A program made the position numbers and the translations under genes. The notes beneath the pieces are model-generated. The model was not told the origin of the DNA and made no database searches. It saw only the letters and a list, made by a program, of their open reading frames with translations. DNA of 64,000 nt from NCBI RefSeq assembly GCF_001310085.1, contig NZ_CP012643.1:1953001-2017000 (forward strand), given 5' to 3'. Below are positions 1-8,652 of this stretch, in pieces; the stretch's first letter is position 1; each line of letters starts with the position of its first letter. The DNA comes from Rufibacter tibetensis. Lineage in GTDB: Bacteria; Bacteroidota; Bacteroidia; Cytophagales; Hymenobacteraceae.

Positions 1-189
1 GACCCGGCGGTAGGAAACGGGCACCGCGTGCTTTTCCTGTCCGGAGACGATGCATCTGCCAAAGCCGTGGTGAGAGAGGTGATCAGCAGCATCGGGTTTG
101 CCCCGGTAGACCTGGGCACCCTGGACGGAGGAGGTAAACTTCAGCAGGCCAAAGGGCAACTGGCCACCCTTAATTTCATTCAACTGTAA
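1..189 (+). CDS. NADPH-dependent F420-reductase-like oxidoreductase, C-terminal fragment
   Basis: An open frame enters from the left edge and ends at the TAA at 187-189, giving 62 residues of C-terminus. The segment reads like the end of the NADP-binding 'F420-dependent oxidoreductase' family: a GDDASAK turn, then GFAPVDLGTLDGGGKLQQ and a closing LATLNFIQL. In that family this region follows the Rossmann fold and carries the dimer/substrate side, so the catalytic N-terminus lies outside the window. It precedes DoxX and two SDR genes in the same direction, which suggests a small redox-enzyme cluster. The family call is good; the substrate is unknown. Confidence 0.75.
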   Translation, partial: DPAVGNGHRVLFLSGDDASAKAVVREVISSIGFAPVDLGTLDGGGKLQQAKGQLATLNFIQL

Positions 190-240
190 TTAAACCAATC
201 TTTTTCAACCACATACATCCACCTCTAATTTTTTAAAACC

Positions 241-684
241 ATGAAAACTATCACATCATTAACCAGCCGTATCCTTTTCTCTTTGTTGTTTCTTGTGTCT
301 GGGGTATCTCACTTCTCGGCACCTACCATTGCCTATGCTTCTTCGCAGGGAGTGCCTTTGGCGGAGCTCATGGTTCCGTTCTCCGGGGCCATGGCCCTTG
401 CCGGGGCGCTAAGTATTATTCTGGGCTATAAAGCTAGGTTAGGGGCCTTGCTCATCATTATGTTCCTGGTGCCTATCACCTTCACCATGCACCAGTTCTG
501 GGTTGAAACAGACCCTATGGCTTACCAGATGCAGTTTATCATGTTCCTCAAGAACCTGTCTATTCTGGGAGGTGCCATACAGATTGTGCTCACCGGCATA
601 AAGGAAAGCAGCCTGGATCAGGTGCTGGCCAGAAGAAAACATGGTCTAGACAAAAACCGGGTATTCACGCCTGCGCAATCCTGA
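241..684 (+). CDS. DoxX family membrane protein
   Basis: 147 residues with four hydrophobic segments (about 8-25, 44-62, 68-85 and 98-118), the layout of small DoxX/DoxD-like membrane proteins. The N-terminal segment has the usual pattern of a Gly-rich helix followed by HF. DoxX-like proteins are integral inner-membrane proteins associated with quinone or thiol redox chemistry; the exact role of this one is unknown. It lies 51 bp after the oxidoreductase fragment and before two SDR genes on the same strand, so co-transcription is plausible. The next gene starts 124 bp downstream. Confidence 0.8.
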   Translation: MKTITSLTSRILFSLLFLVSGVSHFSAPTIAYASSQGVPLAELMVPFSGAMALAGALSIILGYKARLGALLIIMFLVPITFTMHQFWVETDPMAYQMQFIMFLKNLSILGGAIQIVLTGIKESSLDQVLARRKHGLDKNRVFTPAQS

Positions 685-808
685 ATCACTTCTCTTTTCA
701 GTTGATAGGAGCAACTGGTACTGCTCTTGTCAACTGAAATCACCCTTGAAACCTTTTTCAATTGGTGGCTGAACGGCCATCTGCTTAAACCAACCTATAG
801 ATTTTGCT

Positions 809-1567
809 GTGAAACGATTAGAAAATAAAGTAGTCCTTATTACCGGCGCTGCCGGAGGCATGGGTGCCGCCGAGGCTATCCTTTTTGCCAAAGAAGGCGC
901 CAGAGTCTTCCTGACGGATGTGCAGGAAGAGAAACTGAAAACCGTGGTTCAGGAAATCACGCAGGCCGGAGGCAAGGCCCAGTACGGCCTGCAGGATGTG
1001 AGTTCTGAGCAAAGCTGGCGCGAGACGGTAGAACAGGTCATTGCTGCTTATGGCAAGATAGATATTCTGGTAAACAACGCCGGCATCACAGGCAACTTGG
1101 TAACCCCGCTGGAAGAGCGCACCGTGGAGGAATTCAACCGAGTCATTTCCGTGAACCTGCTCAGCCAGTTTCTGGGCCTGAAGGCGGTGGTGCCCTACAT
1201 GCGGCAGAACAAAGGCGGGTCTGTTGTGAACATTTCCTCTATTGGCGGCATCATCGGCTCTGCGAACGCTACGGCCTACACCGCCTCTAAGGGCGGCTCT
1301 AGGAGCTTCACCAAAGGAGCGGCCGGCGAATTTGCCAAAGACAACATCCGGGTCAACTCGGTGCATCCGGGGTACGTGGCCACTCCCATGACCAAAGAAA
1401 TGGCCGGAGCCGCCGATTTTCAGACCATGGCCGTGGGCGCCACCCCGCTCAACCGCGAAGCAAACCCAGACGAGGTAGCCTACGGGGTATTGTTCCTGGC
1501 TTCAGACGAGTCTTCGTTTATGACCGGCTCAGAGATGGTGATTGACGGCGGAGCCACCGCACTTTAA
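809..1567 (+). CDS. SDR family oxidoreductase (glucose 1-dehydrogenase-like)
   Basis: 252-residue classical short-chain dehydrogenase/reductase using a GTG start. The cofactor motif TGAAGGMG is at about 13-20, the NNAGI motif at about 88-92, and the catalytic Ser-Tyr-Lys set appears as NISSIGG near 142, with YTASKGG near 156. The C-terminal SEMVIDGGATAL is typical of NAD(P)-dependent alcohol/sugar SDRs. No close substrate assignment can be made from sequence alone. It is followed 31 bp later by a second SDR of similar length, and the pair looks like a tandem duplication that has diverged. Confidence 0.88.
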   Translation: MKRLENKVVLITGAAGGMGAAEAILFAKEGARVFLTDVQEEKLKTVVQEITQAGGKAQYGLQDVSSEQSWRETVEQVIAAYGKIDILVNNAGITGNLVTPLEERTVEEFNRVISVNLLSQFLGLKAVVPYMRQNKGGSVVNISSIGGIIGSANATAYTASKGGSRSFTKGAAGEFAKDNIRVNSVHPGYVATPMTKEMAGAADFQTMAVGATPLNREANPDEVAYGVLFLASDESSFMTGSEMVIDGGATAL

Positions 1568-1598
1568 GGTAGTTACACAACAGTTTTAAGAAAACGGA

Positions 1599-2354
1599 AT
1601 GAAACCGCTTGAAAACAAAGTAGCCCTAGTAACCGGTGCCGCCGGTGGTATTGGAAAGGCAACGGCCAACCGTCTCCTGCAGGAAGGAGCTTCTGTCTTG
1701 CTGGTCGATCTAAATGAAGCCTCCCTCAAAGAAACCTTTTCTGAGTTAAATAGCGATCAGGCCGCCTATTTCGCCGCCGATGTGTCTAAGGAAGAAGATG
1801 CCATTGCCTACGTACAAGTTGCCTTGGAAAGGTTCGGGAAACTGGACATCTTCTTTGCCAATGCGGGCATTGAGGGAGTGATGAAGCCTATCCAGGAGTA
1901 CCCCACCGAAGTGTTTGACAAAGTGTACAACGTCAATGTAAAAGGCACTTTTCTGGGGCTGAAGTATGCCATTCCGGTAATCAGTGACGGCGGAAGCATC
2001 ATTATCACCTCCTCCATTGGCGGGTTTGGGAGCTCTCCGTTTGCTTCGGCTTACGTGGCCAGCAAGCATGCGGTGCTCGGGATCATGCGCACCGCCGCGC
2101 TGGAACTGGCTCCCAGAAAAGTGCGGGTAAACACGGTGCACCCCAGCCAGACCAACACCCGCATGATGCAGGACATTGAGAAAGATTTGGGAGACGCCAA
2201 GGCTAGAGAAACATTTGCCGCTGCTATTCCGCTGGGCCGCTACGCTGAACCGGAGGAGATTGCCAACATGGTCTACTTCCTGGCCTCTGACCAGAGTGAG
2301 TTCATTACCGGAACTACCTTTAGAGTAGACGGTGGCATGGACGCTTCTTTCTAA
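1599..2354 (+). CDS. SDR family oxidoreductase
   Basis: 251-residue classical SDR. The Rossmann motif TGAAGGIG is at about 13-20, the NAG motif appears as FANAGIEG near 87-94, the active-site Ser is in SSIGGFG near 138, and YVASKHA near 152 carries the catalytic Tyr and Lys. It ends FRVDGGMDASF, the usual SDR end pattern. It lies in tandem with the preceding SDR and converges on the Crp/Fnr gene with a 29-bp gap. The reaction is presumably NAD(P)-dependent alcohol/ketone interconversion; the substrate is unknown. Confidence 0.87.
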   Translation: MKPLENKVALVTGAAGGIGKATANRLLQEGASVLLVDLNEASLKETFSELNSDQAAYFAADVSKEEDAIAYVQVALERFGKLDIFFANAGIEGVMKPIQEYPTEVFDKVYNVNVKGTFLGLKYAIPVISDGGSIIITSSIGGFGSSPFASAYVASKHAVLGIMRTAALELAPRKVRVNTVHPSQTNTRMMQDIEKDLGDAKARETFAAAIPLGRYAEPEEIANMVYFLASDQSEFITGTTFRVDGGMDASF

Positions 2355-2383
2355 GCAGGGCTCCTGGCTCAGCTTTGGGATGG

Positions 2384-2974
2384 CTACTCTTTCTTGGCAT
2401 ACATCTGCTTCCGTATCCGGCTCAGGGTTTCGGGAGAAATTCCTAGGTAAGAAGCCAGCATGGTTTGAGGAAAGCGGCGGATGAAGGCCGGGTTAGACTT
2501 CATGAGTTGCTGGAACTTCTCCTCGGCGGTAAAGCTGATGTTGGCCTCAATCCTGTTATTGCTAGCAATGAAGTTGTTCTCATCCAGCACATGCGCCATT
2601 TTAAGGAATAGTGGCGAACGGTCTTTCAGATGGGTGATTTTCTCTTTGGTGGTAATAAGCAGATCAGAGTCCTCTACGGCTTCAATGTTGTACTTTGAGG
2701 GAGTGAGCATGCTGAAGCTTTCCCGGTCGCTCATCCACCAGCCCTCAATCCCGAACCGGACAATGTGCTCCACGCCCTTGCTGTCAATCACGTACTGCCG
2801 CATGGCCCCGTTCACAATAAAGGCCATGTGCTGGCAAACACTTCCTTCATGCGACAGGAACTGCCGCTTCTTCACCTTCTTCGGCTGAAAAGCTTCCTCC
2901 ACATGCTTGAACTCCTCATCAGAAATAACCGAGGAAGTGATTTTGCCTATGTATTGCCGGATTGCTTCGTACAT
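2384..2974 (-). CDS. Crp/Fnr family transcriptional regulator
   Basis: 196 residues from the ATG at 2974. The frame stays open further upstream, but that extension is poor in protein-like sequence and runs into the region before the tRNA-Pro promoter, so I trimmed it. The N-terminal part is a cyclic-nucleotide-binding-like beta barrel (FLSHEGSVCQHMAFIVNGAM at about 36-55). The C-terminal part ends in a short helix-turn-helix, FPQTMLASYLGISPETLSRI. This is the typical one-domain-plus-HTH Bacteroidota regulator. It is convergent with the SDR pair, which may be its target, but nothing in the sequence proves that. Confidence 0.85.
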   Translation of the reverse strand: MYEAIRQYIGKITSSVISDEEFKHVEEAFQPKKVKKRQFLSHEGSVCQHMAFIVNGAMRQYVIDSKGVEHIVRFGIEGWWMSDRESFSMLTPSKYNIEAVEDSDLLITTKEKITHLKDRSPLFLKMAHVLDENNFIASNNRIEANISFTAEEKFQQLMKSNPAFIRRFPQTMLASYLGISPETLSRIRKQMYAKKE

Positions 2975-3255
2975 AAAGGATACTTGTTGCGGGTGTAAAG
3001 CTGATGCCGTTGGAAGGTCTTTTAACTTCCGTTGCCAACCAATTTGTGTTGCAGGGTAAATATAAATTTTATGAACCTGTTTAAAGTGCTTAAAGCAAAT
3101 AACTTTTTGAAGGTAGCTTCTAATTTGCCTAATTCTTGCACAAGTCTGTGAGAACCACCTCAGAGCCTTTGATTGTTTCTGCCCTACTTCTCTAAAAACA
3201 GCTTTATAACCGAAAGCAGCTCCCAAAAATCCTTGGCACAAAGTGAACGCTGTGT

Positions 3256-3285
3256 TTTGGGGGAAAAAAATTTTCACTTTCTTTG
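3256..3285 (+). promoter_or_regulatory. Candidate promoter of tRNA-Pro
   Basis: TTTG at 3256-3259 and TTTCTTTG at 3278-3285 resemble the Bacteroidota -33 (TTTG) and -7 (TAnnTTTG) boxes, with an 18-nt spacer and one mismatch in the -7 box. Transcription would start just before the tRNA at 3303. The match is imperfect. Confidence 0.45.
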
Positions 3286-3302
3286 CAGCAGATACCAATG
3301 AT

Positions 3303-3376
3303 CGGGATGTAGCGTAGCCTGGTATCGCGCCAGCATGGGGTGCTGGAGGTCGCAGGTTCGAATCCTGCCATTCCGA
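3303..3376 (+). tRNA. tRNA-Pro (anticodon GGG)
   Basis: 74 nt folding as a complete cloverleaf. The 7-bp acceptor stem (CGGGATG with CATTCCG) has one G-T pair. The anticodon stem CCAGC/GCTGG encloses the loop ATGGGGT, giving anticodon GGG, which reads proline codons. The T-arm has the standard GGTTCGAATCC core. The discriminator is A and the 3' CCA is not encoded. A terminator follows at once. Confidence 0.95.
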
Positions 3377-3380
3377 CGAA

Positions 3381-3416
3381 AAGCGGCTTGAACGAATAGT
3401 TTAAGCCGCTTTTTTT
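3381..3416 (+). terminator. Rho-independent terminator of tRNA-Pro
   Basis: A 9-bp stem AAGCGGCTT (3381-3389) pairs with AAGCCGCTT (3403-3411), followed by a run of T to 3416. Confidence 0.9.
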
Positions 3417-3920
3417 GTGCCTTGGCCACATCACAAGCAGCACTAAGGCGGCTCTAAGAACACTCTTCTTGTTAAGCTGCTTTCATCACTTCCTAAGATA
3501 AGCCTTCTTCTAGAATAAGCCTTGCCTATGGTTCTTTACGGGGTTATGGTGCCTCAGAACTACTAAACTGGTACTATGTATGGCTCCATCGCATCAAACA
3601 ACGCAGTAAACACCTTGCAAGCCCCTTTTGCACCCTCTCTCCATCCCTCATTTCTCTTTGAAATATGCTGCTTTTCCAAAGCTACTAGTTGAATATTATT
3701 TAATAAGTTATATTTTAATTTAATTTTTACACAGTTACGCAAACTATTGTATTTTTAGAGGGCAAATATACTTTCCCCCTTCAGCTATTTGCCTTCCCCT
3801 TGTTTTTACATGCAATGCTTTGGACGCCTTGATTATTACCAGAGCTAATGAGGCATTGCATTAAATGGCATTTCTGATGAATGCCCGTTTGAAGCGCTTT
3901 AATGGCAAAGCTATTGTACA
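3417..3920 (+). other. Intergenic region without a supported gene
   Basis: No convincing coding frame. An AT-rich stretch at about 3690-3760 precedes the GMC oxidoreductase and may hold its promoter, but no box with correct spacing is clear. Confidence 0.5.
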
Positions 3921-5570
3921 ATGATTCTTTCTAAGGAACACCTTCTTGATAAACAGGACTTATTAGCTGACATCTGTATTGTAGGGGGAGGGCCCGCAGC
4001 CATCGCGATGGCGCTACAACTGGCCTCTAAGTCAATCAAAGTTGTCATTGTGACAGGAGGAGGCTGGACTCAAACGCTAGCAAACAAGGATATTTACAAG
4101 GGAGAAGTTTCCCCACCAATGTCACATGAGCGACCAGACAAAATGCGGAGACGGCAATTTGGCGGCGGGACAGCAGTTTGGGCCGGACGGTGTGTTCCCT
4201 TTGAGCCCATAGATTACCGACACCGTTCCTGGGTGCCAGACAGTGGGTGGCCAATCACTTACAAGGAGATGGTGCCTTACTACAAGAAAGCCTGCGGAAT
4301 ATGCCAGATAGGGGCTTTTGACTTCAACGCCCATTCTGTTTTCCCAACCAAACCAAAAGAGATTATTCCGGGCTTTGATTCCAGTGATTTTGACTCAAGC
4401 TTCTTGGAGCGCTACAGCGCCCCAATCAATTTTGCTAAAGCGTACAAGGCAGAGCTGGAGCGAAGCCCTACCGTAAAAGTCCTGCTAGATTGCCATGCCC
4501 TGTCTTTGCACATGGAAGAAGGCAATGGAAAGGTATCCCACTTGTCAGTAGCCGCAGGTGACGCCAGAATAACGGTGACGGCCGCAAAGTATGTTCTTGC
4601 TGCAGGCGGCATTGAAACCCCCAGACTTCTGCTTGCTTCTACCAACGATTACTTCCCCACGGGCATCGGGAACCAGCACGACAACGTTGGTCGGTACTAC
4701 AACACCCATATCACAGGCACCTATGCCAAAGTGGCTCCTGACCATAGAGAGAAAATCATCTTTGATTATGAGCGTGACGCACAGGGAATCTTTTGCCGCC
4801 GCCGCTGGGGAATTCCGGAGCAGACCCAAACAAACAAAGAGCTCCTGAATACCATTTTTTACCTGTCGTACCCGCATCAGCTAACAGAGAAAGAAAGCCC
4901 TTTTTCTACCATGCTGTATAATGCCGCTAAATACGTTTCACAGGCTACCGGCTTGCGGGACTTTCTCAGAAAAGAAGTGCAGGCAAAAGGAATCCTGGGC
5001 TCCACGTCGCACCGCATGTATAATCTCGGGCTGCCGGCCCGGCTGCCCTCTAAGAACAGCAAGTTCTGGGGACTTTTCTTTTCCGCGGAGCAGACCCCAA
5101 ACCGTAACAGCCGCATTACCCTTTCCCAAACCAGCCAGGATGCTTTGGGAATGCCCAGGGTGAACGTACAGATTGCTTTCACCGAAAACGATGTAGAATC
5201 TTTGGTAAAAGCCCACAACCTGTTTGTAGCCCGGTTCAGAAAGAAAAACTTAGGCAAGATAGAGTACACTGAAGATGGATTTAGAGAATACCTCTTGAAC
5301 AGACTTCAGCATTTCAACTCCTACGCGCACCACATGGGAACTACCAGGATGTCTGATGACCCTAATAAGGGCGTGGTAGACCGGAACGCCAAAGTGTACG
5401 GAGTGAAAAATCTGTTCATTGCCGGTTCCTCTACCTTTCCTACCGGAGGCCATGCCAACCCCACAGTAACAGTAGTGGCCCAAGCCCTGAGACTGGCAGA
5501 TCATTTAACCAGTTTAAAGCAGACCGCCTCCTACAAGAAGCAGGACTCCCTGGCGAATATTGTTTTGTAA
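3921..5570 (+). CDS. GMC family FAD-dependent oxidoreductase
   Basis: 549 residues. The N-terminal ADP-binding motif VGGGPAAIA is at about 21-29, followed by the GMC signature region FGGGTAVWAG. The C-terminal GMC domain holds HHMGTTRM (about 470-477) and the paired active-site region GGHANPT with H511 and N513, the usual His/Asn couple of glucose-methanol-choline oxidoreductases. The enzyme should oxidise an alcohol using FAD; the substrate cannot be told. There is no signal peptide. It stands alone, flanked by a tRNA and a convergent DUF2490 gene. Confidence 0.88.
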   Translation: MILSKEHLLDKQDLLADICIVGGGPAAIAMALQLASKSIKVVIVTGGGWTQTLANKDIYKGEVSPPMSHERPDKMRRRQFGGGTAVWAGRCVPFEPIDYRHRSWVPDSGWPITYKEMVPYYKKACGICQIGAFDFNAHSVFPTKPKEIIPGFDSSDFDSSFLERYSAPINFAKAYKAELERSPTVKVLLDCHALSLHMEEGNGKVSHLSVAAGDARITVTAAKYVLAAGGIETPRLLLASTNDYFPTGIGNQHDNVGRYYNTHITGTYAKVAPDHREKIIFDYERDAQGIFCRRRWGIPEQTQTNKELLNTIFYLSYPHQLTEKESPFSTMLYNAAKYVSQATGLRDFLRKEVQAKGILGSTSHRMYNLGLPARLPSKNSKFWGLFFSAEQTPNRNSRITLSQTSQDALGMPRVNVQIAFTENDVESLVKAHNLFVARFRKKNLGKIEYTEDGFREYLLNRLQHFNSYAHHMGTTRMSDDPNKGVVDRNAKVYGVKNLFIAGSSTFPTGGHANPTVTVVAQALRLADHLTSLKQTASYKKQDSLANIVL

Positions 5571-5691
5571 ATCTATCCAAGTAAAGTAAAGCAAAACCAG
5601 AAGCAGGCAGTTGAAATGTAGTTGACTGTTTTCGACCTTTTTCCGGAAAACTGCCGCCAAACTGCAGGGCTGGTAGCATTAGTATCTACCG

Positions 5692-6372
5692 CTACTCCAT
5701 TCGGCCGAAATCATGTTTTAAGATAAACATGGTAAAGTGCTGATGCCTGCCGCCGCCATGCAACTGAGACATCCACATGCCTTCAAGGGTTAGGTGTTTA
5801 CTGAACGTGTACCCCAATCCGCCGGAGACGCGGTTAGAGTCAAAAGGCTGATCCCGCACAATGACCCGCACCTCATTGCGCAGGATGCCGTACCAGGGGC
5901 GAACTTCCAGCTCCTTCGGACCTAACGGAATGCGTAGGGCCACCGAATACCGGAAACGGGTATGGTAGCCTTGGGTGAGCCAGCGTTCCTCTACCTGGTA
6001 GCGGTGCGTGACACCTGCTTTCCAGAGATTTCCCCGAATAGCAATCTGCTGATAGAGCCGGTTTTCATGGGTGAAGTCGGTTTCTTCAGCGGTGACGTAG
6101 TTACGGTTGAACAGATGGGCATATCCGGTGGTCAAAGTAACCGGAGCTCCTTTGAAGTTATAGGAAGCCTCGGCTCCGGTAAAAATCACCCGCGGGTCTT
6201 TGACCGGTTGATAGGTGCGGTATTGCAGGTTGGCAGTGGCCACCCAGCGGGGACTAAACCAATAGGAGCCGGAATACTGCACCCAATGGTTCAGATTATC
6301 GGGTTGCGCCTGGGCAACCAACGTCAGCAGCAGGCCAAAAAATACAGCAAACAAAAACAGCCGTGATTTCAT
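5692..6372 (-). CDS. DUF2490 domain outer-membrane protein
   Basis: 226 residues from the ATG at 6372, chosen because it begins a clear signal peptide (MKSRLFLFAVFFG, cleavage near VAQAQ) and is preceded by a purine-rich stretch. The longer frame to 6441 runs into a terminator hairpin and is not credible. The mature part alternates short aromatic/hydrophobic strands such as NHWVQYSGSYWFSPRW and ends with a strand ending in F-G-R-M-E, typical of the small DUF2490 beta-barrel family. Location is presumably the outer membrane. Function is unknown. Confidence 0.8.
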   Translation of the reverse strand: MKSRLFLFAVFFGLLLTLVAQAQPDNLNHWVQYSGSYWFSPRWVATANLQYRTYQPVKDPRVIFTGAEASYNFKGAPVTLTTGYAHLFNRNYVTAEETDFTHENRLYQQIAIRGNLWKAGVTHRYQVEERWLTQGYHTRFRYSVALRIPLGPKELEVRPWYGILRNEVRVIVRDQPFDSNRVSGGLGYTFSKHLTLEGMWMSQLHGGGRHQHFTMFILKHDFGRME

Positions 6373-6427
6373 CTTCTCTTTCTTTACTTCTCTTGCAGAG
6401 CAAGTCCTGGGCTCAAACCCTCTCAAT

Positions 6428-6464
6428 AAAAGAAGCCTCACCCACTGGGCAAGGCTTCTTTTTT
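6428..6464 (-). terminator. Bidirectional terminator hairpin
   Basis: An 11-bp perfect stem, AAAAGAAGCCT (6428-6438) with AGGCTTCTTTT (6452-6462), with an inner CCC/GGG pairing in the loop. The leftward copy ends in a T-rich stretch and lies 81 nt after the stop codon at 6545, so it probably ends the DUF3857 transcript. Confidence 0.75.
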
Positions 6465-6544
6465 AAATAGGACCTAAAGGTAGAGATTATTTTTATCAAG
6501 AAAGCTTCAAAGGCTGTTTTAAGAAGAAGGACTTAAAACAAAGG

Positions 6545-8566
6545 TTAGCTTTTTTTCTTCAAGACAATTTTCTCTGCGTGCTTGGCAACCATCCGGTTAT
6601 AGAATTCACGCAGGTTGCCGTACTCAGAGGCTTCAAACAAGGTTTTGTTGATATTGAGCTTACTTACGACTTGCAGTTGGCCGTTGATCATCTGCGCTAC
6701 ATACGTGAATTTGGCGGCGTTGCCGGGCAGGGTAACGGTGGCAGGCTTCGGCATCTCTTCCAGGTCATAACCTTCAGGTAGCTGATAGGTGAACGTGTAC
6801 GTTTCATCTACCGGCGTGGCGAAGTCAATGGGGAATTGCCGGGTGGCTAGTTTGAACGGATTCTCGTCCAATGCGTGGGTAAGCATAGGCGAAACATACA
6901 GCAAAGAAGCGGGCTCCCCCTCTCCGGTTCTGTTCAGTTGGTACTCCGTTTTTAGAGTCTCCTGTAAATTCTCCAGGTTGTGGATTTTCACATCCTTCCG
7001 CACCCAGTCTGGTCCGGCATTGGCGAATTCTTTGATGTACGTCTCCTTTCCTTTGTTCCGGATGGAAGAGCGGGCCTGCAGGGCAGGTACCCCTAAATAC
7101 TTTTCGGTTAATGCGCCAGTTACCTCGCCGGTAGGCTGGATTTTAAGGTTCCCCGACACTAACTGAGCGTTTTTCTCTGACCCGGTGAGGGGCACCCATT
7201 TCCCGGCAGGCGCCTGGAACACCCACCCTTTTCCGTTCAGGCAACGCATAGGTAGCATCCCAAAGGGTAAGTCTTGCTCCGTGGCATCCAGCGAGTAATT
7301 TTTACCTCCTACAGACACGTAGGAAATCACGTAATTGAACTTGCTGATCATAGGCGAGTTCATCACTGGCCGGCCGTGCTCCCGGGTGCTGACCAGCATG
7401 GGGTGGGCAGCCACTCCGGCTTCACGCAACAGAGCCGTGAGCAGCAAATTTACCTCAGAGGCAGAACCCAGGCGGTTGTCAAAAGCTTTGCGCAGGTTGT
7501 CGGTGTAAATGCTGTTTTTACCATTCCAGCGCATGTTGCTTTTCACATACTCCATCACGGCTTTCACTTTTTCCAAAGAATCGGTTTTTCCGGCTACCAG
7601 CCCCTCAACGGTTTTCTTCAGGTAAGCCGTATTGGTGAGTTGCCCCCCAAACTCTTCTTCTTTCAGAAGCTCTTTGGTAAAACTCTCCCAGTCACCAGAG
7701 ACGTACCGAGGTGGTTGGTCATCATTATACTGGACCTTGGAGAGCTCAAATTCTATTTTGGAGATATAGTCGCTGGCACTGGAGAGGTAGGGCTCTGCTG
7801 TGAAAGCCGGCACATCTTTCATCACCCATTGGTACTGCACCACTGCCATAGAGATAGAGCCATTTTTATCCACTTTGGCATAGCCTACATCATCTGTATA
7901 AGAGTAGGCCGCCGTCTTATGCTCTATCTTGGCGTCTTTTATATGATACGGGTGAACCCCATACGTAATTTGCTTGTAGTCAAAGAACGGAACCATGCCC
8001 ACCCGATACTCACTCCACTTCACCGGAATGTTGTGCTGAAATTCCCACTCCCGCAGCAGCTTGATGAAATCTGACGTGATGGTATAGGACAGCTCAATCA
8101 CGGATCCTACTTTCACGCCAGGCATGGTCAACTTTTTCAACCGCCAGTTGGCATCTCTCTTCTCGTCAAAAATAGCTTTGTCATCCAGTTCTATTTTCAC
8201 CTGCTTGCCGCTTTCCATGTTGTAGGTCACGCCTTTTATATTGCGCACTTCTTCGCGTCTTCCGTCTTTTTGCACGTAATACGGAATCACAAAATCTGCC
8301 TCATCTAAGCCATTCTTTTTCAGGATTTTGATTCTGATGATGCGCTTGAACTGCAGCTGCGTGCCTTTAGTAAAAGAAAAGGAGGACTCTCCCAAATCAT
8401 GCAGCACCACCGCGGAGGCACTGGTGTCTGGGGCATAAGAAATCATCTTCAGGTCCTCTGCCGTGACCTGCCCCATTTTGAAGGGGTTATCAGAATAACC
8501 CGGGGTGCTCACGCCTACCACTAACAGCAGCACTACCAGCCAGGGCTTTAAAACATTGGTATACAT
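6545..8566 (-). CDS. DUF3857 / transglutaminase-like protein, degenerate active site (paralogue 1)
   Basis: 673 residues with an N-terminal signal peptide (about 1-25), a DUF3857 beta-sandwich (about 60-250), a transglutaminase-like core (about 320-430) and a C-terminal DUF2569-like beta region ending MVAKHAEKIVLKKK. Active transglutaminase-like domains carry GDC, FNH and a downstream Asp. Here the positions read GSASEVN, FNYVIS and LDATE, so the Cys and His are replaced while the Asp remains. It is probably a non-enzymatic periplasmic or surface protein. It is most similar to the proteins encoded at 10596-12629 and 14697-16667. Confidence 0.85.
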   Translation of the reverse strand: MYTNVLKPWLVVLLLVVGVSTPGYSDNPFKMGQVTAEDLKMISYAPDTSASAVVLHDLGESSFSFTKGTQLQFKRIIRIKILKKNGLDEADFVIPYYVQKDGRREEVRNIKGVTYNMESGKQVKIELDDKAIFDEKRDANWRLKKLTMPGVKVGSVIELSYTITSDFIKLLREWEFQHNIPVKWSEYRVGMVPFFDYKQITYGVHPYHIKDAKIEHKTAAYSYTDDVGYAKVDKNGSISMAVVQYQWVMKDVPAFTAEPYLSSASDYISKIEFELSKVQYNDDQPPRYVSGDWESFTKELLKEEEFGGQLTNTAYLKKTVEGLVAGKTDSLEKVKAVMEYVKSNMRWNGKNSIYTDNLRKAFDNRLGSASEVNLLLTALLREAGVAAHPMLVSTREHGRPVMNSPMISKFNYVISYVSVGGKNYSLDATEQDLPFGMLPMRCLNGKGWVFQAPAGKWVPLTGSEKNAQLVSGNLKIQPTGEVTGALTEKYLGVPALQARSSIRNKGKETYIKEFANAGPDWVRKDVKIHNLENLQETLKTEYQLNRTGEGEPASLLYVSPMLTHALDENPFKLATRQFPIDFATPVDETYTFTYQLPEGYDLEEMPKPATVTLPGNAAKFTYVAQMINGQLQVVSKLNINKTLFEASEYGNLREFYNRMVAKHAEKIVLKKKS

Positions 8567-8652
8567 ACAAAATAAAGGGTTTAGTAGTTGGGTAGGAGGT
8601 AAAAAGAGCCTGCAAAAGGGATATCTCTCCTTTCTTTTGCAGGCTCCAAAGA

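Noticed and set aside
2975..3298. Extended N-terminus of the Crp/Fnr regulator
   Set aside because: The extension is unlike the family, which begins near MYEAIRQY, and it covers the tRNA promoter.
3204..3443. Leftward frame across tRNA-Pro
   Set aside because: It reads through the tRNA gene and its terminator; the GFEPAT-like phrase is simply the reverse translation of the T-arm.
7274..8074. 266-residue frame opposite the DUF3857 gene
   Set aside because: It is a mirror of strong codon bias of the real gene on the other strand.
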